Positions 1 through 7,778 of a stretch of 32,685 nt of DNA are shown in pieces. Numbering within the stretch: position 1 is the stretch's first letter; each line of letters starts with the position of its first letter. The DNA is taken from assembly GCA_945870035.1 (NCBI GenBank), contig CAMBQQ010000039.1:1-32685 (forward strand), read 5' to 3'. Source of the DNA: Rhizobium sp. Q54 (lineage in GTDB: Bacteria > Pseudomonadota > Alphaproteobacteria > Rhizobiales > Xanthobacteraceae). The notes under the pieces were generated by a model. The model saw only the letters and a list, made by a program, of their open reading frames with translations, made no database searches and was not told where the DNA came from. The translations under genes and the position numbers were made by a program.

Positions 1-67
1 GCGGATCGCCTTTCGCCGATAGTGCCGCCAGCCGATTATCCGCATCGAAAAATCCGAGCTGCCCCAT
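1..67 (-). CDS. IS5-like transposase, N-terminal fragment cut by window edge
   Basis: Only the first 22 codons are inside the window, read leftward from an ATG at 67. The peptide begins MGQLGFFDADNRLAALSAKG, which resembles the N-terminus of IS5-type (DDE) transposases. An AGGAG ribosome site lies at 75-79, eight bases from the ATG, so this looks like an intact gene start rather than a decayed one. The rest of the gene and the other IS end lie outside the window. The IS tip on this side should fall between about 110 and 165, where the coding match of the neighbouring tRNA-methyltransferase gene begins. The family call rests on a short peptide; the exact IS name cannot be given. Confidence 0.7.
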   Translation of the reverse strand, partial: MGQLGFFDADNRLAALSAKGDP

Positions 68-146
68 CGTCAGTCTCCTAGAATCATGCCGTCAGGGCAG
101 CAGACTCGCACGGGGCCGAGGGGCATGCTATTTTTCGAGGTGCCCT
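68..146. mobile_element. Presumed terminal region of the IS5-like element
   Basis: This stretch separates the transposase ATG from the first recognisable trmL codons and matches neither gene. It contains a small inverted repeat, AGGGGCA at 119-125 against TGCCCT at 141-146, which may belong to the IS end. The length, about 50-90 bases upstream of the transposase start, fits the non-coding end of an IS5-like element. The exact tip and target duplication cannot be fixed because the other IS end is missing. Confidence 0.45.
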
Positions 147-563
147 GGAACGATTCTGGGGACTTGCGCCTGCCTGGGGGTTGAGGCCCATATCATCGAA
201 CCGGCCGGTTTTCCGGTCACCGACCGGGCTTTCCGCCGCGCCGGAATGGACTACCTCGACCGGGTGACGATCCAGCGCCATGCCGACTTCGCGGCCTTCG
301 ACGGCTGGCGGCGGGAGAGCCGACTCAAATTGGTGCTGATGACCACCGCGGGGGCGCAAAACTACCTCGACCATGCCTTCGCCGTTGACCAGGTCGTTTT
401 GTTCGGCCGGGAAAGCGCAGGCGTCCCGCCGGCCGTCCATGATACCTGCGAGGTCCGCCTTCGGATCCCGGTCGCCGAGGGTCTGCGCTCACTCAATATC
501 GCCGTGTCAGCCGCCATGGTGATGGGCGAGGCGCTGCGGCAGACGGCGGGGTTTCCCCCGTGA
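147..563 (+). pseudogene. trmL: tRNA (cytidine(34)-2'-O)-methyltransferase, 5' truncated
   Basis: TrmL is a SPOUT-family enzyme that methylates the wobble ribose of certain leucine tRNAs using S-adenosylmethionine. The reading frame shows the family's middle and C-terminal parts: GTIL, then CACLGVEAHIIEPAGFPV, RRAGMDYLD, the cofactor-loop motif FGRESAGVP, and LRIPVAEGLRSLNIAVSAA near the end. The usual first 15 or so residues (a short beta strand followed by a PxIPQNTG-type motif) are absent. In-frame sequence before 147 has no family resemblance and no start codon. The first in-frame ATG is at 246, which would give a 105-residue protein lacking part of the fold. The likely cause is the adjacent IS element. 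Stop TGA is at 561-563; hemF follows, as is common in relatives. Confidence 0.75.
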
Positions 564-600
564 TAGCTTTTTGGCCCGCCAACCGCATAAAGCCTATGCC

Positions 601-1476
601 ATGACCTTAGCCGACATTGAGGCCCGCAAAGAACGCGCCCGAACCTGGTTCGAGGCCCTGCGCGACGACATTTGCAAATCGCTCGAAGGGCTCGAAGACG
701 CCCTGCCCGCCTCCACGCCGTTGGCGGACCGTCCGGCCGGCCGATTCGTGCGCACGCCATGGCAACGCACCGCCGGCGGCGGCGGCGTGATGTCGATCAT
801 GCATGGCCGTGTTTTCGAAAAAGTCGGCGTGCATTGCTCGACCGTGCACGGCGAATTCGCGCCGGAGTTCCGCAAGGAAATCCCCGGCGCCACCGAGGAT
901 CCGAAATTCTGGGCGTCCGGCATCTCTCTCATTGCCCACCCGCACAATCCGAACGTCCCGGCGGTGCATATGAACACCCGCTTTGTTGTTACCAGCAAGG
1001 CCTGGTTCGGCGGCGGCGCCGACCTGACACCAGTCCTGGACAAACGTCGCACCCAGGACGATCCCGACACCCTCGCCTTCCATGCCGCCATGCAGGCGCC
1101 GTGCGATGCGCACCAGGACGTCGCCGACTACGATAAGTTCAAAAAGTGGTGCGACGATTATTTCCACCTCAAACACCGCAACGAGCCACGCGGCATCGGC
1201 GGCATTTTCTACGATTATCTGGAAAGCGACTGGGACAAGGCCTTCGCGTTCACGCAGGACGTCGGACGCGCATTTCGGGACATCTATCCGAAGATCGTCC
1301 AACGGAATTTCACCGCACCGTGGACCGAGGCCGAACGCGACGAGCAACTCGTTCGCCGCGGCCGCTATGTCGAATTCAACCTGCTCTACGACCGCGGCAC
1401 GATCTTCGGCCTGCGCACCGGCGGCAATGTCGACTCAATCTTGTCGTCGATGCCGCCGGTGGTGAAGTGGCCATAA
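601..1476 (+). CDS. hemF: Oxygen-dependent coproporphyrinogen III oxidase
   Basis: This enzyme oxidatively decarboxylates coproporphyrinogen III to protoporphyrinogen IX in haem biosynthesis, using O2, in the cytosol. The 291-residue product is full length. The family signature is clear: [20 protein letters not shown] followed by MNTRF, then [21 protein letters not shown], and near the C-terminus [20 protein letters not shown] with LSSMPP. I chose ATG 601 over a TTG at 571 because the protein then begins [13 protein letters not shown], a normal start for the family; the ribosome site is weak. The gene ends nine bases before the convergent TSUP gene. If the upstream trmL fragment was once co-transcribed with it, the IS insertion may have changed its promoter context. 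Confidence 0.97.
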   Translation: MTLADIEARKERARTWFEALRDDICKSLEGLEDALPASTPLADRPAGRFVRTPWQRTAGGGGVMSIMHGRVFEKVGVHCSTVHGEFAPEFRKEIPGATEDPKFWASGISLIAHPHNPNVPAVHMNTRFVVTSKAWFGGGADLTPVLDKRRTQDDPDTLAFHAAMQAPCDAHQDVADYDKFKKWCDDYFHLKHRNEPRGIGGIFYDYLESDWDKAFAFTQDVGRAFRDIYPKIVQRNFTAPWTEAERDEQLVRRGRYVEFNLLYDRGTIFGLRTGGNVDSILSSMPPVVKWP

Positions 1477-1485
1477 CTGCCAGCG

Positions 1486-2244
1486 CTACCTGAACGCCGC
1501 GACGATCATCATCACGCCGCCGAGCAGCACGATGACGTCGAGGATCGCGGTATGGACATGCACCGGCATGTACGCAACGAACAGCCGCGCCAGGTATGCG
1601 CCTGGAAACGCGATGACGCCGATCAGCAGCGCCAGCGCGATGGTCTGAGCGGTCAAAACGCCGGCGGCGCCAAACACCGCGACCTTGACGACGCTGACGG
1701 CAATCGAGATCGCCGCATCGGTCGCCACCACCGCCGCGCCCTCAAGACCCGCCGCCATCAACAGCGACAGCATGATGACGCCGGAGCCCGCCGTGCCGCC
1801 GACGACGACGCCGTAGCCGGCCGCGCCTATCGTAAAACCGCGGTCATCGATGCGTATGTTGCGATGTTTGAGATGCCGGCGCAGCGGCACGCTGAGGATC
1901 AGCATCGAGCCGATCACCAAAGCCGCGCCCTTGCCGGTCAAATAGGTATAGCCCCACGCGCCCAGCACGCAGAGCGGCAGCGACGCGGCGATACCCAATA
2001 CGGCGCGGCGTCGGTCGAGATATTTATAGAACGCCGAGACACGGCCGAAATTGTTGAACAACGCCGCGATGGCGATGATCGGCACGACCGGCGCGGCGCC
2101 GATCATCGGCACCAGCACCAAAGGCATCAGCGCGCCATTGCCGTAGCCGGAAACGCCGCCGATCACCGCGGCGATCAGCGCGACGCAGGCGACCAGCAGA
2201 AGTTGCGCGAAAGAAACATCGGCAAAGCCGGAGAGGAGATCCAT
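1486..2244 (-). CDS. TSUP-family (TauE/SafE) membrane transporter
   Basis: The 252-residue product is a polytopic inner-membrane protein of the sulfite exporter TauE/SafE (TSUP) family, whose members export sulfite, sulfoacetate or other small organosulfur anions. The hydrophobic pattern suggests about eight membrane segments. Two glycine-rich repeats typical of the family are visible: IGGVSGYGNGALMPLVLVPM near residues 28-47 and a second one, GYGVVVGGTAGSGVIML, in the other half. The ATG at 2244 directly abuts the TGA of the DM13 gene upstream (TGAATG), so it is probably translated by coupling. No separate ribosome site is evident. The substrate cannot be told from sequence. Confidence 0.9.
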   Translation of the reverse strand: MDLLSGFADVSFAQLLLVACVALIAAVIGGVSGYGNGALMPLVLVPMIGAAPVVPIIAIAALFNNFGRVSAFYKYLDRRRAVLGIAASLPLCVLGAWGYTYLTGKGAALVIGSMLILSVPLRRHLKHRNIRIDDRGFTIGAAGYGVVVGGTAGSGVIMLSLLMAAGLEGAAVVATDAAISIAVSVVKVAVFGAAGVLTAQTIALALLIGVIAFPGAYLARLFVAYMPVHVHTAILDVIVLLGGVMMIVAAFR

Positions 2245-2778
2245 TCAGCGCACATAGGTGAGATCGGCCGGCGAGATCAACACGCCAAAGCGCTCGCACC
2301 AGATCACCACGCTTTGATAGTTTTTCAGATCGACGCCGGCCGGAATAGAATAACGCTGGCTGCCCTTGAAGGCGCGCAAACGGCCGAGATCGATATACAT
2401 CGCGTCCTTCACCGGCGCTTCGTCGCGGACATTGGCCTTCGGCACCAGATAGACGTGATAGGCCGGTCCCGGCCCGACTTCGAAATCCGGCTCGAGAAAC
2501 ACCGTGCGCTCATAGACACTGACCTTGCCGCGGCCCCAATGCACGGGATCGGACGGCTTGGCATGAATGAAGGTGCCGGTGGCCACGGCCGCGGCTTTCG
2601 CCTCGGCGGGAGCAACGGCCGACGCGGCGGTGCCGATATCGGCTTGCGTGAGTTGCTCCATCGCCGGCGGCGGCGGAAACACATAAGGAAAGAAAAAGAA
2701 GCCGAGCGCGACACCGAAGCCGGTGCCGAGAATGCCGCCCGCCAAAAAGATCGCTATTGAGCGCCAGATGTTACGCAT
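2245..2778 (-). CDS. DM13-domain protein, membrane anchored
   Basis: The 177-residue product starts MRNIWRSIAIFLAGGILGTG, a single N-terminal membrane anchor or uncleaved signal ending in FFFFPYVFPPPP. The rest should lie in the periplasm. The C-terminal ~110 residues match the DM13 domain: ATGTFIHA, then VYLVPKANV, YSIPAGVDL and a final VVIWCERFGVLISPADL with the cysteine typical of the fold. DM13 has been proposed to be redox active or to bind a cofactor; its role in bacteria is not settled. I chose ATG 2778 over upstream starts because it gives the anchor directly and has a GGGGG ribosome site just upstream. It lies 31 bases after cca and its stop touches the TSUP start, suggesting the two proteins share a job. 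Confidence 0.85.
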   Translation of the reverse strand: MRNIWRSIAIFLAGGILGTGFGVALGFFFFPYVFPPPPAMEQLTQADIGTAASAVAPAEAKAAAVATGTFIHAKPSDPVHWGRGKVSVYERTVFLEPDFEVGPGPAYHVYLVPKANVRDEAPVKDAMYIDLGRLRAFKGSQRYSIPAGVDLKNYQSVVIWCERFGVLISPADLTYVR

Positions 2779-2809
2779 ATCGCCCCCCGCTCGAAACAAA
2801 CCTAGCCCG

Positions 2810-4069
2810 CTAACCGGACGCCGTCGCCGCTTTGTCCGCGATCTTGTCGAGCGCATCGGCGCTGTCGGGAAACCCCTGCGCCGCCCAGGCCGCCTCCGCC
2901 GCGCGCAAGGCCTCTCCAAGCGCCGGCCCCTTGCCGATGCCGCGCTTGATGAAGTCGGCCGCCTTCAACGGAAACACCGGCGCGGTGAAGCGCTGCGGCA
3001 AGGTCGCCAGTTCGATCCAGGATGGATCGTTGGCCGACTCCCACGAGCGCGCCCAGCCGAGTAGCGCGTGATCGGTAAATGCCTCCGGCCCAAGCCGGTA
3101 AATCAGCACGCGCGCACCATCCAGCGCCACCGCCGGCGACAGCCGCCGCCAGCCTTCCGCCATCGACACCAGCCGCGCATGTTCCTTGTTGGTCAGCCGC
3201 AATCTTTGCCACAACCTTTCGGCGTCCTCGACAACCGCAACCGCGAGCGCGCCGAGCCGGCGCACCGGGCAAGCCGTAATGCCGATGGCCGCTTCGACCT
3301 TGACCATGTTCCCGAACGACGCGGCGTAAGTGACGCCACCAAGGATGCGCAAGGTCAGGCCGCAATCCGCCATGACGATCAAGGTCGGCAGCGCATGCGG
3401 CGCGACCAGAAGCTTCATCATCTCCTGGCGCACGCGCTCGCGCGACAACTGGTCGAGCCCGTCGCGGCCGGCAATGCAGGCGGCAAGGCCATCAGCATCG
3501 GGATGGCCACCCGGACCATAAGCAGCATGAAAGCGGAAGAAGCGAAGGATGCGCAGATAATCTTCGGCAATACGCTGGTGCGGATCGCCGATGAAACGCA
3601 CGCGGCGCACCGCCAGATCGTCCAACCCTCCGGCATAATCATGAACCGTGCCGTCGCGCGTCACCGACAGCGCGTTGATGGTGAAGTCGCGGCGTTCGGC
3701 ATCGTCCTTCCAGTCGCGGCCGAAAGCGACCTTGGCATGGCGGCCATAAGTCTCGACATCGGTGCGCAAGGTCGTGACCTCGAACGGATGCTTGTCGATG
3801 ACGACGGTCACGGTGCCATGCTCGATGCCGGTCGGCACCGCCTTGAAGCCGGCGGCTGTGACGCGTCGCACGACTTCTTCCGGCACCGCCGTGGTGGCGA
3901 CATCGACCTCGTGGATCGGCATGGCGATCAGTGCGTTGCGCACGGCGCCGCCGACCACGCGCGCTTCCTCGCCGTCGCGATCAAGCACCTCCAGGAGACG
4001 CGACAACTCCGCCGCGAATGGCCAGGCGGCCATGTCGACCTTGCGGGATGTCGCGCCCGGCCTTGTCAC
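2810..4069 (-). CDS. cca: CCA tRNA nucleotidyltransferase
   Basis: This enzyme adds or repairs the 3'-terminal CCA of tRNAs from CTP and ATP. The class II nucleotidyltransferase head is clear: EEARVVGGAVRNAL, the metal-binding motif EVDVATTA, then RRDFTINAL and GDPHQRIAEDYLRILRFFRF, the neck motif. The remainder is the helical tail that holds the tRNA. Two starts are possible. GTG 4069 overlaps the stop of the DUF6111 gene as GTGA and gives 419 residues. ATG 4033 has an AAGG site five bases upstream and gives 407 residues. I list the longer form because the overlap matches other junctions in this operon and the N-terminal length fits relatives better. Alphaproteobacterial homologues are often annotated as poly(A) polymerase/CCA proteins. 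Confidence 0.95.
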   Translation of the reverse strand: MTRPGATSRKVDMAAWPFAAELSRLLEVLDRDGEEARVVGGAVRNALIAMPIHEVDVATTAVPEEVVRRVTAAGFKAVPTGIEHGTVTVVIDKHPFEVTTLRTDVETYGRHAKVAFGRDWKDDAERRDFTINALSVTRDGTVHDYAGGLDDLAVRRVRFIGDPHQRIAEDYLRILRFFRFHAAYGPGGHPDADGLAACIAGRDGLDQLSRERVRQEMMKLLVAPHALPTLIVMADCGLTLRILGGVTYAASFGNMVKVEAAIGITACPVRRLGALAVAVVEDAERLWQRLRLTNKEHARLVSMAEGWRRLSPAVALDGARVLIYRLGPEAFTDHALLGWARSWESANDPSWIELATLPQRFTAPVFPLKAADFIKRGIGKGPALGEALRAAEAAWAAQGFPDSADALDKIADKAATASG

Positions 4070-4329
4070 CGCGTCGTCCCCGGCACGAACTTGCCGTTCT
4101 CCATATGCGCCGGGATGTATTCGGAGCCCGGCTTCGAGCCGGAAAAATGCGCGAAGTACAGAAAGCTGCCGACAACCAGCAGCAGCGCGACGATGGTCAG
4201 CCAGGCGAGGCGCGCCAGCGGCCAGGATTCGACATCCATCACACCGGCCTTGGTCGCCCACAAAAACACCGCGTACAAAACGAACGGCGTGACGAACAAC
4301 AGGAGTTCGGTGAGGACCGGGCGGATCAT
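4066..4329 (-). CDS. DUF6111-family small membrane protein
   Basis: The 87-residue product has two hydrophobic helices, about residues 6-25 (LLLFVTPFVLYAVFLW) and 38-58 (LAWLTIVALLLVVGSFLYF), and a soluble tail ending GKFVPGTTR. It resembles the small alphaproteobacterial family DUF6111, of unknown function, which is typically encoded between a NUDIX gene and cca, as here. ATG 4329 overlaps the upstream stop as ATGA, and its own stop overlaps the cca GTG as GTGA, so it appears to be tightly coupled to both neighbours. The conserved place in the operon is the best clue to its role. Confidence 0.85.
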   Translation of the reverse strand: MIRPVLTELLLFVTPFVLYAVFLWATKAGVMDVESWPLARLAWLTIVALLLVVGSFLYFAHFSGSKPGSEYIPAHMENGKFVPGTTR

Positions 4330-4988
4330 GTGTAAATCCTGTCGTGCAGATTTCGCAAAATTCCCGCCGTCACGCCCCAGATGTAGCGCTCGCCGAAGGT
4401 GATGGCATAATAATGCCGCGTCAGGCCCTGCCAATCGCGCGAGTGACGCTGCACGTTAGCCTGATTCATCACATAAGCGAGCGGTACCTCAAAGGCGACA
4501 TCGACTTCGCCGGTATTGAGCGTGAGCGTGAAGCCCGGCTTGACCCGCGCGATGGTCGGCACGATGCGGTAACCGAGCGTGGTCATATAGACGTCGAGGT
4601 AGCCGAGCGGCTCGACAAAAGCACGGTCAAGGCCGATCTCTTCTTCGGCTTCGCGCAACGCCGCGTCGAGCGGATCGGCGTCGGTCTTGTCGATCTTGCC
4701 GCCGGGAAAAGAAATCTGGCCGGGATGATCCGGCAGATGCTGCGCGCGCTGCGTCAACAGCACGGTCGGTTCGGCATGATCGACAATGGCGATCAGCACC
4801 GCGGCCGGACGGATAGGCCGCACTTCGGCGATTTTCTGCATCACCGGGTCGGCGTCGTGATCGCCGCGCTTCGGCGTCACATTCGGATCGGCAATACCGG
4901 CCGGCACCTTGAGAGACAGCCGTTTGCTGACGCGCGCGTAGAACGCGTCCGAGGTCAGCGCCGGGATCGCTGCTTGCGGGCCGTGCAT
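4326..4988 (-). CDS. CoA pyrophosphatase, NUDIX family
   Basis: The 220-residue product belongs to the NUDIX subgroup that cleaves coenzyme A and its derivatives to 3',5'-ADP and phosphopantetheine. The subgroup motif LTQRAQHLPDHPGQISFPGG at about residues 78-97 runs straight into the NUDIX box, whose key residues GGK, REAEEEIGL lie at about 96-120. The ATG at 4988 shares one base with the stop of the DUF1285 gene (TAATG), and the 3' end overlaps the DUF6111 start. The family is also called NudL or YeaB. Its placement with a tRNA-maturation gene is conserved, but the functional link is not known. Confidence 0.93.
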   Translation of the reverse strand: MHGPQAAIPALTSDAFYARVSKRLSLKVPAGIADPNVTPKRGDHDADPVMQKIAEVRPIRPAAVLIAIVDHAEPTVLLTQRAQHLPDHPGQISFPGGKIDKTDADPLDAALREAEEEIGLDRAFVEPLGYLDVYMTTLGYRIVPTIARVKPGFTLTLNTGEVDVAFEVPLAYVMNQANVQRHSRDWQGLTRHYYAITFGERYIWGVTAGILRNLHDRIYT

Positions 4989-5614
4989 TATCTCAAATCC
5001 TCAAGCGCGCTGGCTTCCGCCATCGGATAGAACTCTCCGCGAGAGGCAATGCCGAACATGGCCTTGCCGCCAAGGTCGCGTTCCTCGCCCAGTTCGACCA
5101 GATCGTAAAACAGCGCCCGCGTCACCTTGGCCCACAGGTCGCTGCGGACATGCAGCAGGGGTTTCAGCCCGCCGTTTGCCGCGTCCTCATCGAAACGCAA
5201 CGCATGGCCGGGCCCCGCCTCGATCCAGTCGTCGACATTGGTGCGGAACCTCAAAACGCGGCCTGCGGCATTTTGGTCAATAGCCGGCTCGACCGCAAAT
5301 TCCACCGCCATGAACGGCGCATCTTCGACAACGATGCCGACCTTTTCCACCGGCGTGACCAGAAAATATTTATCGCCCTCGCGTTTGAGCACGGAAGAGA
5401 ACAACTTGACCAATGCCGGCCGCCCGATCGGCGTCTTTTGATAAAACCAGGTGCCGTCGGCGGCGATGCGCATGTCAATATCGCCGCAAAAAGGCGGGTT
5501 CCACAGATGAACCGGGGGCAGCCCTTTACCGCCCGGCTCATTACCGATCTTCGGCAATTGAGCGGCTATCCCCTCCAGCCCGCCTCGCCTTGTTTCCTGC
5601 CCTGCCTTCGCCAT
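4988..5614 (-). CDS. DUF1285 family protein
   Basis: A 208-residue soluble protein with the landmarks of DUF1285: WNPPFCGDIDMRI, then GTWFYQKTPIGRPALVKLFS, YFLVTPVEKVGI and DLWAKVTRALFYDLVELG. The function is unknown; no catalytic motif is visible. No signal peptide or membrane segment is seen. ATG 5614 has an AGGGA ribosome site just upstream. It is the first gene of the leftward operon and starts 196 bases from the divergent moxR, so the two operons may share a control region. Confidence 0.9.
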   Translation of the reverse strand: MAKAGQETRRGGLEGIAAQLPKIGNEPGGKGLPPVHLWNPPFCGDIDMRIAADGTWFYQKTPIGRPALVKLFSSVLKREGDKYFLVTPVEKVGIVVEDAPFMAVEFAVEPAIDQNAAGRVLRFRTNVDDWIEAGPGHALRFDEDAANGGLKPLLHVRSDLWAKVTRALFYDLVELGEERDLGGKAMFGIASRGEFYPMAEASALEDLR

Positions 5615-5810
5615 TGTTTCCCTACGATAATCAGGCGTCTCGCACCTGTTCGCAACTTCGTGACCACCCGCTCAGCCAACTCAAGATAGCGTAGGCTTGG
5701 CGAAATAATGAGGCAGATTCGCCGCGAGCCCGCACACCAAATCGGGCCCTGGTGCGTTTGTTGCATAGCCCTAAGGACAGCCACACTTTCTATAAAAGGA
5801 AACTGGGACC

Positions 5811-6821
5811 ATGGCGTCGGCAAGCGGTGAAAACCTGGAAAAACTCGAGGATATGATCGTGCGCGCGGCGGAATCGACCGCCACCCATGTGCGCGCCGCC
5901 AAGGAGGCGATCGGCACGGTCATTTTCGGCCAGGATCTGGTGGTCGAACGCGCGCTGGTCACGGTCCTGTCCGGCGGCCACGCGCTGCTGGTCGGCGTCC
6001 CCGGTCTCGCCAAGACCAAGCTGGTCGAGACCATGGGCATCGCACTCGGCATGGATGCCCGGCGCGTGCAATTCACTCCCGACCTGATGCCATCCGACAT
6101 TCTCGGCTCCGAAGTGCTGGAAGAGAATGCCAGCGGCAAGCGTAGCTTCCGCTTCATCCCCGGCCCGGTCTTCGCGCAATTGCTGATGGCCGACGAAATC
6201 AACCGCGCTTCGCCACGCACACAGTCAGCGCTTTTGCAGGCGATGCAGGAACAGCATGTGACGGTCGCCGGCGCTCGCCACGACCTGCCCAAGCCGTTCC
6301 ATGTGCTGGCGACGCAAAACCCGCTCGAACAGGAAGGCACCTATCCGCTGCCCGAAGCGCAGCTCGACCGCTTCCTGATGGAAATCGATGTCGATTATCC
6401 CGATCTGGCCGCCGAGCGGAAAATCCTGTTCGACACCACCGGCGCCGACGATACCCGCGCCAAGGCGGCGATGACCTCCGACGACCTGATCGCCGCGCAG
6501 CGCCTGGTGCGCCGTCTGCCGGTCGGCGAAAGCGTCGTCGAAGCGATCCTGCAACTGGTGCGTTCGGCGCGTCCCGGTCCGGAATCCGGCGATCTCGGCA
6601 AGTTCATCTCCTGGGGCCCCGGCCCGCGCGCCAGTCAATCGCTGATGCTGGCGGTGCGCGCCCGCGCGTTGCTCGACAACCGCTTCGCGCCGTCGATCGA
6701 CGACGTGCTCGAACTGGCCGAGCCGATCCTCAAGCACCGCATGGCCTTAACGTTTGCCGCGCGCGCAGAAGGCGAGACCATCCCCAACATCATCTCGCGC
6801 CTCAAGTCGCGCATCGGATAG
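5811..6821 (+). CDS. MoxR-family AAA+ ATPase
   Basis: The 336-residue product is a MoxR ATPase, a chaperone-like AAA+ protein that usually works with VWA-domain partners to mature or remodel protein complexes. The Walker A motif is GVPGLAKTK at about residues 64-72, Walker B is LLMADEINRASPRTQSALLQ, sensor 1 is ATQNPLEQEGTYPLPEAQLD, and the C-terminal lid contains SWGPGPRASQSLMLA. ATG 5811 follows an AAGGAAA site. It heads a rightward operon with DUF58 and BatA/DUF4159 genes, the classic MoxR partner set. Which complex it serves in this organism cannot be seen. Confidence 0.96.
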   Translation: MASASGENLEKLEDMIVRAAESTATHVRAAKEAIGTVIFGQDLVVERALVTVLSGGHALLVGVPGLAKTKLVETMGIALGMDARRVQFTPDLMPSDILGSEVLEENASGKRSFRFIPGPVFAQLLMADEINRASPRTQSALLQAMQEQHVTVAGARHDLPKPFHVLATQNPLEQEGTYPLPEAQLDRFLMEIDVDYPDLAAERKILFDTTGADDTRAKAAMTSDDLIAAQRLVRRLPVGESVVEAILQLVRSARPGPESGDLGKFISWGPGPRASQSLMLAVRARALLDNRFAPSIDDVLELAEPILKHRMALTFAARAEGETIPNIISRLKSRIG

Positions 6822-6824
6822 GAA

Positions 6825-7778
6825 ATGGCCGAGCCGACCCTCAAGGACCTCAAGAGTCAGCCCGTCAAGGCCGCCGCCGGCAAGAGCGGCAAGCTGGCTG
6901 CGCGCATTCCGCGGCTGATCCTGGAAGCGCGGCGCGTCGCCTCGACCGTCATCCACGGCCTGCACGGCCGCCGCCGCGCCGGCTCCGGCGAAAATTTCTG
7001 GCAATACCGGCATTTCACCTCCGGCGAGCCATCGCAGAACATCGACTGGCGGCGCTCGGCGCGCGACGATCATCTGTATGTGCGCGAACGCGAATGGGAA
7101 GCTTCGCACACGATCTGGCTGTGGGCCGACCGCTCGCCGTCGATGGAGTTTTCCTCGGCGCTGACCGAGTGGAGCAAGCTCGACCGCGCTTTGGTGGTGT
7201 CGTTCGCGCTCGCCGAAGTGCTGGTGCAAGGCGGCGAACGTGTCGGCATTCCTGAACTGATGCGGCCGACCGCCAACCGCAACGTCATCGAGAGCATGGC
7301 GCAGCGCATCGTGCATGACATGCGCGAGGCGCCGAGCCTGCCGCCGAACTTCGCGCCGGCGCCGTTCTCCGAAGTGGTCGTCTTGTCCGATCTATGGAGT
7401 CCGATTGCGGAATTCCGCAGGACCATCGGCCAACTCGCGGCCAATGGCGCGCGCGGCCATGTCGTGCAGGTGTGCGATCCGGCGGAAGAGACGTTCCCCT
7501 ATTCCGGCCGCGTCGAATTCGTCGAATCCGAAGGCCTCGGCAGCGTCACCGCCGGCCGCGCCGAGACCTGGCGTGCCGATTATCAAACGCTGCTCGCCAA
7601 TCACCGCGCCGCGCTGCGCGCCGAGACCGAGGGGTTCGGCTGGACCTTCACCGTGCACCGCACCGATCGCGGACCGACCGAACTCCTGTTCGCGCTGCAT
7701 GCCCGCATGGGCGCCAATGCGGTGTCGACCGCCGTCAACAGCCGGCATACCCCGTCGCAAAGAGGGACCGCGGCATAA
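6825..7778 (+). CDS. DUF58 protein (MoxR partner, VWA-like)
   Basis: The 317-residue product carries the DUF58 signature FRHFTSGEPSxNIDWRxSAR, seen here as YRHFTSGEPSQNIDWRRSAR, followed by DDHLYVREREWE. A degenerate VWA-like beta strand follows (TIWLWADRSPSMEFSS), with the DxSxS arrangement that binds a metal in VWA domains. No membrane segment is present, so it is probably cytosolic. It starts three bases after the moxR stop with a GGAAA sequence before the ATG, and its stop overlaps the next start by one base (TAATG). DUF58 proteins are the usual partners of MoxR. Confidence 0.94.
   Translation: MAEPTLKDLKSQPVKAAAGKSGKLAARIPRLILEARRVASTVIHGLHGRRRAGSGENFWQYRHFTSGEPSQNIDWRRSARDDHLYVREREWEASHTIWLWADRSPSMEFSSALTEWSKLDRALVVSFALAEVLVQGGERVGIPELMRPTANRNVIESMAQRIVHDMREAPSLPPNFAPAPFSEVVVLSDLWSPIAEFRRTIGQLAANGARGHVVQVCDPAEETFPYSGRVEFVESEGLGSVTAGRAETWRADYQTLLANHRAALRAETEGFGWTFTVHRTDRGPTELLFALHARMGANAVSTAVNSRHTPSQRGTAA

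Noticed and set aside
86-184. A second frame through the IS/trmL junction that looks like a trmL start (FFEVPWNDSGDLRL)
   Set aside because: The resemblance to IPQNTGTILRL is short and in the wrong frame; the codons matching trmL are in the frame that continues from 147.
1552-2760. A 402-codon plus-strand ORF
   Set aside because: It is antisense to the TSUP and DM13 genes, is made of R/D/A/H-rich GC-biased residues and shows no family motif.
3068-4402. A 444-codon plus-strand ORF
   Set aside because: It lies over cca and DUF6111, whose minus-strand motifs are unmistakable; the plus-strand peptide has none.
5761-5796. TTGCAT and TATAAA upstream of moxR as a sigma-70 promoter
   Set aside because: The spacing is 24 bases, too long for a standard promoter, and no -35 stands 17 bases from TATAAA.
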